Of a DNA stretch of 64,000 nt, positions 8,863 through 17,063 are shown one piece after another. Source of the DNA: Clostridium sp. (GTDB taxonomy: Bacteria; Bacillota; Clostridia; Clostridiales; Clostridiaceae); the NCBI RefSeq assembly GCF_030532265.1, contig NZ_JAUNLM010000002.1:1-64000 (forward strand), written 5' to 3'. The number at the start of each line of letters is the position of its first letter. Positions within the stretch are counted from its first letter, which is position 1. The notes under the pieces were generated by a model that saw nothing but the letters and a program-made list of their open reading frames with translations, was not told the origin of the DNA and did not search any database. The translations under genes were made by a program, and so were the position numbers.

Positions 8863-11800
8863 ATGAGACCTATAAATTTAGTAATATCAGCATTTGGACC
8901 TTATGCTAAGGAACAAAATTTAGATTTTGAAAAGTTAAACGGAAGGAATATCTTTGTTATAACAGGAGCTACTGGTGCAGGAAAGACAACTATATTTGAT
9001 GCAATAAGTTATGCTTTATACGGTGAAGCAAGTGGAGAAAGTAGAGAAAATGACTCTTTAAGAAGTCATTTTGCAGATACAAATACAGAAACTTTTGTTG
9101 AATTAGAATTTGAACTAAAAGGAGACATATACAAAATTAGAAGAAGTCCTAAACAACCTAAAAAGAAAATTAGGGGAAATGGATTTACAGAGAAAGATTC
9201 AGAAGCAATACTCGATTTACCAAATGGTAAAACAATAACTGGAATAAATAATGTAGATAAAAAAATAACAGAAATTCTTGGTATAAATAAAGCGCAATTT
9301 AAGCAGATAGTTATGTTACCACAAGGTGAGTTTAAGAAGTTACTTCTTGCAAATTCTGTTGAACGTGAAGATATATTTAGAAAAATATTTAATACTTATA
9401 ATTTTGAAAGTATACAAGCTGATTTGAAAGAAAAAGCTATAAAAATAAGCAAAGAAAGAAATTTTTGCAAACAAAAAATGGAGGTTCATTTAGGAAATAT
9501 TATAGGAGAAAATAATATAGAAGTTGGGGAATATATTGACTTTCCAAGGGTTATAGAGGAACTTACAGAACTTATAAAGAGTGAGCAAAATATATATAAG
9601 GATAAAGAAAAAAAGATTGAAGAACTAAATTTAGAAATAAATAAAAAAAGAGTTGAAAAATCCTTATTAGAACAGAATAATAATTTGATAATGGAGAAGC
9701 AAAATACTAAAAATAAGTTAAATGAATTAATTTTAATGGAAGATGAGTTTAAAAATAAAAAAGTTATAAGTGAAAAAGCTAAAAAAGCTAAAGAGGTAAG
9801 GTATATAGAAAAAAGTTATTTAGAAAAAAATGAAGAACTATTAAAAAAAGAAGAAGCTAAGGAAAAATCATTATCAAAAATAAAATTGTTAGAAGATAAA
9901 TTAATATTACTTGAAGAAGCTGTAAAAAAACAAGAGCTTAAAGAAGATTTTAGAAATAATCTTACAGAAGAAATTGGAATATTAAGAAGCTTAGAGCCTA
10001 AAATTAGATTATATGAAGAAAATAAAATAAAAACTATAGCTTTTAAAAAAGATATAGAGTTAATAAAAGATAAAATAAAATTAAAAGAAGAAAGTATAAA
10101 AAATTATAAAGAACAAAAAGAGGTTAATGAGAAAAATATAAAAGAAATAAATCAAATAGAAATAAAAGCGGTTAATTTTAAAAATAAAATTGATAATAAA
10201 GAAAAGATTATAAAGGAATTAAGGGAAATATTTAAGGTTATAGAAGCGTATGAAAGTGAAGTAGAAAAACATAATCAATTAAAGAATAAGTATTTAAAGG
10301 TTGAGGGTATATATAATAATATTAAGTTGCAGTATGAATATATGATTGATATATATAGAAAAGAACAAGCTGGCATACTTGCAGATAGTTTAAAAAATGG
10401 AGAACCTTGTCCTGTGTGTGGTTCGAAAGAGCATCCAATGAAAGCAATAAAAAATAGTGAAAATGTACCTACTGATGAAGAATTAAAGAAAAAGAAATTA
10501 GAATACGAGAAGATTGAAAAAGAAAATAGTTCTGTTCTTTTAGAGTTAACATCTATTAATGCTAGAGTTAAAAGTCTTTTAGATAACGTAAATAATTCAT
10601 TAAATAAGATTTCAGGAAAAGATAATTGTATAAATAATGAATATAATAAAAAAGAATCTAAAAATGAAGTTACTAAATTTGGAAAAGAATTAAAAGCAGA
10701 GATTTTATTATATAAGGAAGAACTTAAAGTATATAATGAAAAAATAAAATTTAAAGAAACTATAGAAAAAAAATTAATAGATATAAGTAAATATTTATCT
10801 GATTCGGAATCAGAATTAAACTCATTAAAAGAAAAAGATAAAAATATTTATGCAAGCATTCAAAGTTTAAATGCTACTTTAAATGAATTAAGGAATGATA
10901 TACCAGAAAATATAGAATCTATTGAAAAGATTAATGAACTTATAAAATGTAAATTACTTAAATTAGAGGAGAGCAAAAAATCATTATTATTAGCTATAAA
11001 AAATAGAGATGAAAATATAATGCTACTTGAAGGTGAAAAAGCAAAGTTAAATGAAATAAAAAGCAATATAAAAATATTAAAAAAGGATACAATAGAAATA
11101 AAAAATAATTTTGAAAAATCTTTAAAAGAAAATAATTTTAATAGTTGCGAAGAATATATTATAGCAAAAAGTAATATTCCAATATATATTGAATTGGATA
11201 AAGAAATTGAAAAGTTTGATAAAGAATTAATTATAGTAAAAAGTGAATATAAAAAATTAGATAAGCAATGTGAAAAAATAGTATTTATAGATTTGAAAAA
11301 TATAAATGAAAAGCTTGATGAATTAGAAGATATAAGAAAAATAAATGAAAAAGAAATTAAGGATTTATATACTATTATAGAAAATAATAAAAATGTATTA
11401 TATAAAGTAAAAGATTTAAATAAAGAATTAGGCAAAAAGGAAGAAGAATATAAAATAATTGGTGAACTTTCAGATCTTGCTAATGGAAAAAGAAGTCCAT
11501 ATATATCTTTTGAAAGATATGTATTAGCATCATATTTTCAAGATATAATAGATGCAGCTAATTTAAGACTTGAAAAAATGACTGGAGATAGATTTTCACT
11601 TAAAAGAAAAACTACATTAAGTAAAGGAGCAGGTCAAAAGGGGCTAGAACTAGAAATATATGATAATTATACAGCAACCTCAAGAGATGTTAGCTCTTTA
11701 TCAGGTGGTGAAAGTTTTAAAGCTTCATTATCCTTAGCGCTCGGTTTATCGGATGTTGTACAATCAAGTGCTGGAGGAGTATCATTAGAAACGATGTTTG

Positions 11801-11991
11801 TAGATGAAGGTTTTGGGACATTAGACCCTCAATCATTAGATAGTGCAATAGACAGTCTTTTAGAGTTACAAAAAGGTGGAAGATTAGTTGGAATAATATC
11901 TCATGTTCAAGAACTTAAGGATAGGGTAGATGCAAAAATAGAAGTAATATCAACTAAAAGAGGTAGCATGGCAGAATTTAATATTTTATAA
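8863..11991 (+). CDS. sbcC: SbcC ATPase subunit (Rad50-like SMC protein)
   Basis: ATPase and coiled-coil subunit that gates the SbcD nuclease. N-terminal ATP-binding half with Walker A GATGAGKTT (near 34-42). Two long Lys/Glu/Asn-rich coiled-coil arms flank the zinc hook CPVCGSKEHP (C516 and C519). The C-terminal half has signature SSLSGGESFKASL (near 945) and Walker B ETMFVDEGFGTLDP (near 975). Length 1042 residues fits Firmicute SbcC. The coiled coil gives long antisense open frames on the minus strand, which are shadows. Ends at a strong terminator. Confidence 0.95.
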   Translation: MRPINLVISAFGPYAKEQNLDFEKLNGRNIFVITGATGAGKTTIFDAISYALYGEASGESRENDSLRSHFADTNTETFVELEFELKGDIYKIRRSPKQPKKKIRGNGFTEKDSEAILDLPNGKTITGINNVDKKITEILGINKAQFKQIVMLPQGEFKKLLLANSVEREDIFRKIFNTYNFESIQADLKEKAIKISKERNFCKQKMEVHLGNIIGENNIEVGEYIDFPRVIEELTELIKSEQNIYKDKEKKIEELNLEINKKRVEKSLLEQNNNLIMEKQNTKNKLNELILMEDEFKNKKVISEKAKKAKEVRYIEKSYLEKNEELLKKEEAKEKSLSKIKLLEDKLILLEEAVKKQELKEDFRNNLTEEIGILRSLEPKIRLYEENKIKTIAFKKDIELIKDKIKLKEESIKNYKEQKEVNEKNIKEINQIEIKAVNFKNKIDNKEKIIKELREIFKVIEAYESEVEKHNQLKNKYLKVEGIYNNIKLQYEYMIDIYRKEQAGILADSLKNGEPCPVCGSKEHPMKAIKNSENVPTDEELKKKKLEYEKIEKENSSVLLELTSINARVKSLLDNVNNSLNKISGKDNCINNEYNKKESKNEVTKFGKELKAEILLYKEELKVYNEKIKFKETIEKKLIDISKYLSDSESELNSLKEKDKNIYASIQSLNATLNELRNDIPENIESIEKINELIKCKLLKLEESKKSLLLAIKNRDENIMLLEGEKAKLNEIKSNIKILKKDTIEIKNNFEKSLKENNFNSCEEYIIAKSNIPIYIELDKEIEKFDKELIIVKSEYKKLDKQCEKIVFIDLKNINEKLDELEDIRKINEKEIKDLYTIIENNKNVLYKVKDLNKELGKKEEEYKIIGELSDLANGKRSPYISFERYVLASYFQDIIDAANLRLEKMTGDRFSLKRKTTLSKGAGQKGLELEIYDNYTATSRDVSSLSGGESFKASLSLALGLSDVVQSSAGGVSLETMFVDEGFGTLDPQSLDSAIDSLLELQKGGRLVGIISHVQELKDRVDAKIEVISTKRGSMAEFNIL

Positions 11992-11997
11992 AAAGTT

Positions 11998-12025
11998 AAA
12001 GGCGAGATAATACTCGCCTTTTTTA
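11998..12025. terminator. Terminator, sbcC and rubrerythrin
   Basis: Hairpin AAAGGCGAG-ATAATA-CTCGCCTTT (11998-12021) with a T-run on the plus strand. The A-run before it also gives a usable tail for the convergent rubrerythrin gene. Confidence 0.85.
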
Positions 12026-12036
12026 TTTAAAATTTA

Positions 12037-12651
12037 TTATTTAGCATATTCTTTACTAGGACCATTTGCCTTATGATCATATGCGATTTCGAAGAACCCT
12101 TGAGGATGTTTACAAGCAGGACAAACTTTAGGTGCCTCTAAGCCTTCATAAATAAATCCGCAATTTCTACATTTCCAATATTCTCTTTCATTACGTTTAT
12201 ATAAAAGATTATCTTTTAAATTAGCATATAAGTCTAAGTAGCGTTGTTCATGATGTTTTTCTACTTCTAAAATATGTGAAAATGCAGCTGCGACCTCTGG
12301 ATAACCTTCTTCTTCTGCAATTTTTTTAAATTCAGGATATGCAGTACCCCATTCTTCTTTTTCTCCTTCAGCAGCATATTGTAAATTATCAAGAGTATTT
12401 CCAAATCCAACAGGATAATCAGTATCAACGTGAATTTGATATTTACCAAGTCCTTCAACTAATAAATCAAAAAAAACTTTAGCGTGTGCTCTTTCATTAT
12501 CAGCAGTTTCAAGAAAAATAGACTCTATATGTTTATGTCCTTCTTTAGATGCAACACTAGCATAAAATGTATATCTATTTCTTGCTTGAGATTCACCTGC
12601 AAAGGCTTTTGCTAAATTATCAGCAGTTTTACTTCCTTTTAAACTTTTCAT
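12037..12651 (-). CDS. rbr: Rubrerythrin
   Basis: Non-haem di-iron peroxidase that reduces hydrogen peroxide in the cytosol of anaerobes. An N-terminal ferritin-like four-helix domain carries the iron ligands (FAGESQARNRY near 18, ETADNERAHAK, ILEVEKHHEQRY). A C-terminal rubredoxin-like FeS(Cys)4 domain carries CRNCG and CPACK. I place the start at ATG 12651: it has a GAAAGGGGA ribosome site, and MKSLKGSKTADNL is the usual family N-terminus. An in-frame ATG at 12696 lacks any ribosome site and would add 15 atypical residues. Length 204 residues. Expected to be induced by oxidative stress, but I see no defined operator. Confidence 0.95.
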   Translation of the reverse strand: MKSLKGSKTADNLAKAFAGESQARNRYTFYASVASKEGHKHIESIFLETADNERAHAKVFFDLLVEGLGKYQIHVDTDYPVGFGNTLDNLQYAAEGEKEEWGTAYPEFKKIAEEEGYPEVAAAFSHILEVEKHHEQRYLDLYANLKDNLLYKRNEREYWKCRNCGFIYEGLEAPKVCPACKHPQGFFEIAYDHKANGPSKEYAK

Positions 12652-12713
12652 GAAAAAATCCCCTTTCGAATAGTATTCGTTTATAGTATTTACCATTTAA
12701 AAGAGGATTATGA

Positions 12714-13589
12714 TTAATTAATATTTCTGTTTTTACCTTTAAAGAAAAGGGCTAGTGTATTAGGGCCTGAATGACTACCTATAGCCAAACCAATATAATT
12801 TATAATTACTTCGATATTATATTTTTCTGTAATCATACTTTTAAGTTTTTCTGCATCTTCAATGCAATCACCATGAGATATAAATATAACTTTATTTGAG
12901 TTTATATCTATTTTTTCTTCAAGTTTGTTAAATAAAGATTTTATTGATTTTTTTCTTCCCTTAACTTTTCCAAAGTTACATAAAGTTCCATTATCAGGAA
13001 CGTATAAAAGAGGTTTAACTTGTAATAGAGTTCCTATAGTTGCTGCAGTTGATGATATTCTACCTCCCCTTTTAAGATGATTTAAATCATCAACAGTAAA
13101 AATATGATTTACCTTAAGCTTCATATTTTCAATATAGTTTACCACTTCTTCTTTAGACTTTCCTTCTTCTTTTAATTTACAGGCTTCATATACAATAAGT
13201 CCAACTCCTAATGAAGCTGATTTACTATCAATTATAGAAATATCAGCATTTGGATATTTTTCAATAATTTCAGATTTTGCAATTAAAGAACTATTATAAG
13301 TTCCACTTAATGCAGAAGAAAATGATATGTATATTATTGAATAGTTTTCTTTTATATATTTTTCAAATATTTCATAAAATCTATAACTGTTAACTTGAGA
13401 TGTAGTTGGCATCTCTCCATTTCTTAAGCCATTATAAAAATTAGTATACTCAAGAGATTTACCACCATCTTCAATATATTCTTTATTCTTAAAACTACAA
13501 ATAAGACCTATGTTTATAATAGAATATTTATCTATTATATATTGTGGTAAGTCACAACTGGAATCTGTTAAAATTATATAATTATTAAT
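12714..13589 (-). CDS. DegV family fatty-acid-binding protein, apparently with an AUU start codon
   Basis: DegV/FakB-type protein that binds a fatty acid and presents it to a fatty-acid kinase. The first in-frame ATG (13412) would remove about 60 residues of the family's essential N-terminus. Upstream of it the same frame stays open and reads NNYIILTDSSCDLP, the canonical DegV start, back to an in-frame TAA at 13602-13604. Between stop and coding sequence there is a perfect GGAGG (13597-13601) but no ATG, GTG or TTG. ATT codons lie at 13590-13592 and 13587-13589, the second 7 nt from GGAGG, so I start there (291 residues, normal). Further motifs: PTTSQVN, SGTYNSS and a GRISS loop. A mutated start (pseudogene) is the alternative. 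No kinase gene is nearby. Confidence 0.8.
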   Translation of the reverse strand: MNNYIILTDSSCDLPQYIIDKYSIINIGLICSFKNKEYIEDGGKSLEYTNFYNGLRNGEMPTTSQVNSYRFYEIFEKYIKENYSIIYISFSSALSGTYNSSLIAKSEIIEKYPNADISIIDSKSASLGVGLIVYEACKLKEEGKSKEEVVNYIENMKLKVNHIFTVDDLNHLKRGGRISSTAATIGTLLQVKPLLYVPDNGTLCNFGKVKGRKKSIKSLFNKLEEKIDINSNKVIFISHGDCIEDAEKLKSMITEKYNIEVIINYIGLAIGSHSGPNTLALFFKGKNRNIN

Positions 13590-13617
13590 AATAAAACCTC
13601 CTTAATTAAAATAAAAT

Positions 13618-13633
13618 TATAACTATAGTTATA
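13618..13633. promoter_or_regulatory. 16-bp palindrome upstream of degV
   Basis: Perfect palindrome TATAACTATAGTTATA, about 30 bp upstream of the degV start and next to a TATAAT-like minus-strand box. It could be an operator, but in such A/T-rich DNA chance is not excluded. Confidence 0.3.
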
Positions 13634-13710
13634 TTATAGACATTATACAATAAAAAATAGCAATTAAAAAATATTACATACCTTAAAATAGAATAATATA
13701 CAAAAAATGG

Positions 13711-13739
13711 TTGATAATAGTGTTGGTAAATGTTAAAAT
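13711..13739 (+). promoter_or_regulatory. SigA-type promoter for the orphan histidine kinase
   Basis: TTGATA (13711-13716), 17-bp spacer, then TAAAAT (13734-13739) preceded by TG. It lies 60 bp upstream of the kinase start. Confidence 0.6.
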
Positions 13740-13799
13740 TTATATTGGTATTAATATTATATGCAATAGGGCTTAGGATAAAATGAAGTAGGGGTAAAA

Positions 13800-14639
13800 A
13801 TGGGAGAAGAGAAATATAATTTTAAAAATTTATCAAAAGAAGATATGATATTGATTATAGATGAACTAGAACACAAAAGAGAGATGCAAGAAAAATTTAT
13901 ACTTAATATATCTCATGACTTAAGATCTCCACTAAATGTAATTATGAGTGCTAATCAAATGTTAGAAAATATTAGCGGTTTGATAGATAAAGAAAAAGAA
14001 TATTTAAAAATGTTAAAGAGAAACAGTTATAAAATGTTAAAACTTATAGAAAATTTAATTGATATAACTAGACTAGAAAAAAACTACTTTAATATAAATA
14101 AAAAAAATATAGAAATAGTTAGTTTTATTGAAAGTACAATAGAGTCTATTGATAGGTTTGCAAAACAAAAAGATTTAACATTAGTTTTTGATACAAACAA
14201 GGAAGAATGCATTGTAGCGGTTGATCCTCAGGCGCTAGATAGAATTTGTATAAATCTAATATCAAATGCAATAAAATTTTCAGATTGTGGATCTGATATA
14301 TTTATATACTTAGTTATTGATAATAATTATATAAATATAAAAGTATCTGATAATGGAATTGGAATAATGGATGAAGAAAAATCTAAAATATTTAATAGAT
14401 TCGTTCAAGCAAGTAGTAATAAAGAACAAAAAGGTAGTGGTATAGGACTGGATTTAGTTAAATCGTTAGTTGAGTTACATGATGGTAATATTATTGTAGA
14501 AAGTAAAATTGGTGAAGGGTCTACTTTTACTGTTACTATACCAAATATTAAAATTGATAATGAAGAAGTTAAAGTAAGTAAAAATGCAGATAAAGTTCAA
14601 TTGCTTGAAATTGAGTTTTCTGATATATACCTAAAATAA
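13800..14639 (+). CDS. Soluble orphan sensor histidine kinase
   Basis: Two-component histidine kinase with no membrane helix and almost no sensor region. Residues 1-33 are a short charged helix, the HisKA dimerisation domain follows with the phospho-acceptor in NISHDLRSP (near 40), then the HATPase_c domain with N-box NLISNAIKFSD (near 160), G1 DNGIGI (near 187) and G2 GSGIGLDLV (near 215). Length 279 residues. The catalytic core looks intact. No response regulator is adjacent, so the partner is unknown; orphan kinases of this sort can feed the Spo0A pathway in clostridia, which is only a suggestion here. Own promoter and terminator. Confidence 0.9.
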   Translation: MGEEKYNFKNLSKEDMILIIDELEHKREMQEKFILNISHDLRSPLNVIMSANQMLENISGLIDKEKEYLKMLKRNSYKMLKLIENLIDITRLEKNYFNINKKNIEIVSFIESTIESIDRFAKQKDLTLVFDTNKEECIVAVDPQALDRICINLISNAIKFSDCGSDIFIYLVIDNNYINIKVSDNGIGIMDEEKSKIFNRFVQASSNKEQKGSGIGLDLVKSLVELHDGNIIVESKIGEGSTFTVTIPNIKIDNEEVKVSKNADKVQLLEIEFSDIYLK

Positions 14640-14647
14640 GCTATTAT

Positions 14648-14686
14648 AATTAGAAAGATTAATTTAAATTTTAATCTTTCTAATTA
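14648..14686 (+). terminator. Terminator after histidine kinase
   Basis: Inverted repeat with half-site AATTAGAAAGATTA (14648-14661) and its complement at 14672-14685, then a modest T-rich tail. Confidence 0.6.
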
Positions 14687-14753
14687 ATTTGCTTATTTTA
14701 AATTTGCACTACATAAATTTTTGTGTTAATATATTTTTGATAATAAAAAATAT

Positions 14754-14828
14754 GGGGCGTTAGTTAAATGGATATAACATACCGCTACGGACGGTACATT
14801 ATGGGTTCGATTCCTATACGCCCTACCA
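14754..14828 (+). tRNA. tRNA-Arg (anticodon ACG)
   Basis: The cloverleaf folds fully. Acceptor GGGGCGT pairs with ACGCCCT (G-U at the first pair), D stem GTTA/TAAC, anticodon stem TACCG/CGGTA with loop CTACGGA (anticodon ACG at 14787-14789, read as ICG). The T arm is ATGGG-TTCGATT-CCTAT, and CCA is encoded at 14826-14828. Serves CGN arginine codons. It stands alone and has its own terminator. Confidence 0.95.
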
Positions 14829-14832
14829 CTAT

Positions 14833-14868
14833 AAAGGATATTTTATTTTATATAAAATATCCTTTTTT
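14833..14868 (+). terminator. Terminator after tRNA-Arg
   Basis: Hairpin with half-site AAAGGATATTTTAT (from 14833) and complement up to 14864, followed by a T-run. The rest of the 14640-15041 gap holds only the tRNA, the two terminators and the promoter at 15002. Confidence 0.8.
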
Positions 14869-14998
14869 GTATTTAATTTTAAATAGAGTGTGAAATTAAA
14901 AGTATTATTTCATTGATTTAGTTAATAATGGGAGTATATAAGTTATTATAAAATAAGTTATTCTTAATATTCTAATGTTTTTTATAGATTTCAAAATA

Positions 14999-15007
14999 TG
15001 ATATAAT
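14999..15007 (+). promoter_or_regulatory. Extended -10 promoter of the teichoic acid operon
   Basis: TGATATAAT (extended -10, TATAAT at 15002-15007) lies 35 bp upstream of the TagG-like start. No good -35 is visible, as is common with TGn motifs. Likely drives the genes through 22.7 kb. Confidence 0.5.
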
Positions 15008-15041
15008 AGAGGCGTTATAACATAGACAAGGAGAGTAGATT

Positions 15042-15857
15042 ATGAAATTTACAGATAGCGTTAAGGTTGTGGTAAATGAACATGTAAAAAATCCTTTACA
15101 AATAGTAAATATGGCAAAAAAAGATTTAAAGAAACAGTTTTCAGGAACTGCCTTAGGTGTATTATGGCCTTTAATAAAAAACATGATATTTGTTTTTGCA
15201 TATTGGTTTACTATTCAAATAGGTCTTAAAGGTACTACAAAATCAATAGATGAACCTTACATAATTTGGTTAGTAATAGGATTAGTACCATGGTTTTTCA
15301 TAAGAGATACTTTAGTTCCTGCAGCAAGCTCTATAAGAAGAAATAGGTATTTAGTAACTAAAATAGTATTTCCTACTTCTATAATACCTACCTTTAAGGT
15401 CTTATCAGGATTTATTAGTAGCTTTATGTTTGTTGGAATTGCAATTATAATGTGTATAGCTAGTGGTATTTATCCAAATATATATTGGTTACAAGCGATA
15501 TATTATGCTTTTTCAGCATTTACTTTGTTGGTTGCTATATCATTGACAACATCTGCATTAGTTGTAGTAAGTAGAGATGTTGAATTTTTATTAAATTCCA
15601 TAATAGTATTAATATTTTGGGTTAGTCCTATATTATGGCCTATCGCAAATATAACAAATCCATTATTAAATACAATTGTTAAATTAAATCCATTTTTTTA
15701 TGTTATAGAAGGATTTAGAGAATCTATTTTATATCATAAGTGGTTTTGGGAAAGCCCTATATTAACATTATATTTTTGGGGTGTAGTTTTAATTTTAATG
15801 TTATTTGGAATATTAATACATGGTAAATTAAGAGATTATTTTGCAGACATATTATAG
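15042..15857 (+). CDS. tagG: ABC-2 type polymer export permease (TagG/Wzm-like)
   Basis: Membrane half of an ABC exporter that flips a lipid-linked surface polymer outward. It has 271 residues with about six membrane helices and an amphipathic N-terminus. The block GTALGVLWPLIKNMIFVFAYWF and the WVSPILWP motif near 195 are typical of TagG/Wzm/RfbA permeases. The ATPase partner begins 12 bp downstream. The tarIJ and glycerophosphotransferase-type genes behind it argue for teichoic acid rather than O-antigen as cargo. The ribosome site is AAGGAGAG. Confidence 0.9.
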   Translation: MKFTDSVKVVVNEHVKNPLQIVNMAKKDLKKQFSGTALGVLWPLIKNMIFVFAYWFTIQIGLKGTTKSIDEPYIIWLVIGLVPWFFIRDTLVPAASSIRRNRYLVTKIVFPTSIIPTFKVLSGFISSFMFVGIAIIMCIASGIYPNIYWLQAIYYAFSAFTLLVAISLTTSALVVVSRDVEFLLNSIIVLIFWVSPILWPIANITNPLLNTIVKLNPFFYVIEGFRESILYHKWFWESPILTLYFWGVVLILMLFGILIHGKLRDYFADIL

Positions 15858-15869
15858 GAGTGATTAAAG

Positions 15870-17054
15870 ATGTATGCTATTAAGATAAGTAATATATGCA
15901 AGACGTATAGAATATATCAAAAACCTTTCCAAAGAGTTATAGATTTGATGTTTAATAAGAAAAATTATACTGAATACAAAGCATTGCAAAATATTAATGT
16001 GGAAATAGAAAAAGGCGAAGCAGTTGGTGTTTTAGGCAAAAATGGTGCAGGAAAATCAACATTACTTAAGATAATTACAGGTGTTGTAAAGCCGACATCA
16101 GGAAGTGTTGATATTAAAGGTAAAATATCAGCAATACTTGAGTTAAATTCAGGATTTGATCAAGAGCTTACAGGATATGAAAATATATATGTAAAAGGAG
16201 CTATACTCGGATATAAAAAAGAAGAAATAGATGAAAAAATTGAAGAAATAATTGAATTTGCAGATATTGGAGAACATATAAATCAACCGGTAAGAACATA
16301 TTCAAGTGGTATGAAAGCAAGATTAGGGTTTGCTATATCAGTTAATGTTGATCCAGATGTATTAATAGTTGATGAAGCGTTAGCTGTTGGTGATGATGTT
16401 TTTAAAACTAAATGTTTAAGAAAAATGAGTGAATTTAGAAAAAATGGTAAGACAATATTTTTTGTAAGTCACTCATTATATACAGTTGGATCTTTTTGTA
16501 CAAAATGTATGTGGATTAAGGATGGAAATTTAATAGATTATGGACCAACACAGGAACTTTTGCCAAGATACGAGAATTTTTTAAAAGAAGAGAAGGCTAA
16601 AGAATCAAGAAAGAAAAAGACACAAGGAAAAGCACAAATAGATAAAAAGGCATATATAGAAGTAACAAATTTTAAGTTTGAGAATAAAGGAAAGTTCAAG
16701 GTTGGAGAGGATATAGTATACTCATTTGATTACGAAGTTAAAAAAGATATGCCAGATTTAAAGTGGTCATTTACAGTTAGAGATGCAGCAACTAATTTAA
16801 TTTATTCAAGTGATAAAATGGATAAAGGGTATTTAATTAAAAATAGTATAGGAAAACATACTTTAAAAATAAAAATAAGAAATATATTACTACCTGGGAA
16901 ATATTTGTTATCAGGTGAATTAAGAGAAGGTACAGGAATTTTCTTTGTAGGATATTCAAATAAAAGAACGTTTAATATTGAATATAAAGAAAATGATAAT
17001 AAAAATGGAAATGGATTAGTTTATATGAATCATGATGTTTTAAAGAATGAGTAA
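15870..17054 (+). CDS. tagH: ABC exporter ATPase (TagH/Wzt-like) with C-terminal polymer-recognition-like domain
   Basis: ATPase of the polymer exporter. Walker A GKNGAGKSTLL (near 57), signature YSSGMKARLGFA (near 144), Walker B VLIVDEALAVGD and the switch histidine in FVSHSLYT. A charged linker (about 235-255) leads to an extra C-terminal beta-rich region (about 258-380, with YSFDYEVKKDMPDLKWSFTVRD and LLPGKYLLSGEL). This resembles the Wzt C-terminal domain that reads the polymer end in O-antigen exporters. Bacillus TagH has a different tail, so this protein looks like a teichoic-type exporter with a Wzt-like reader. The match of the tail is my reading, not a computed alignment. Confidence 0.88.
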   Translation: MYAIKISNICKTYRIYQKPFQRVIDLMFNKKNYTEYKALQNINVEIEKGEAVGVLGKNGAGKSTLLKIITGVVKPTSGSVDIKGKISAILELNSGFDQELTGYENIYVKGAILGYKKEEIDEKIEEIIEFADIGEHINQPVRTYSSGMKARLGFAISVNVDPDVLIVDEALAVGDDVFKTKCLRKMSEFRKNGKTIFFVSHSLYTVGSFCTKCMWIKDGNLIDYGPTQELLPRYENFLKEEKAKESRKKKTQGKAQIDKKAYIEVTNFKFENKGKFKVGEDIVYSFDYEVKKDMPDLKWSFTVRDAATNLIYSSDKMDKGYLIKNSIGKHTLKIKIRNILLPGKYLLSGELREGTGIFFVGYSNKRTFNIEYKENDNKNGNGLVYMNHDVLKNE

Positions 17055-17063
17055 GGTGATGAA

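Noticed and set aside
10860..11435. Minus-strand open frame of 191 codons inside sbcC
   Set aside because: It mirrors the Lys/Glu-rich coiled coil of SbcC, giving a Ser/Phe-rich low-complexity protein without ribosome site or homology.
12651..12696. Longer rubrerythrin start (ATG 12696)
   Set aside because: No ribosome site in front; the 15 extra residues are not part of the family, while ATG 12651 has GAAAGGGGA.
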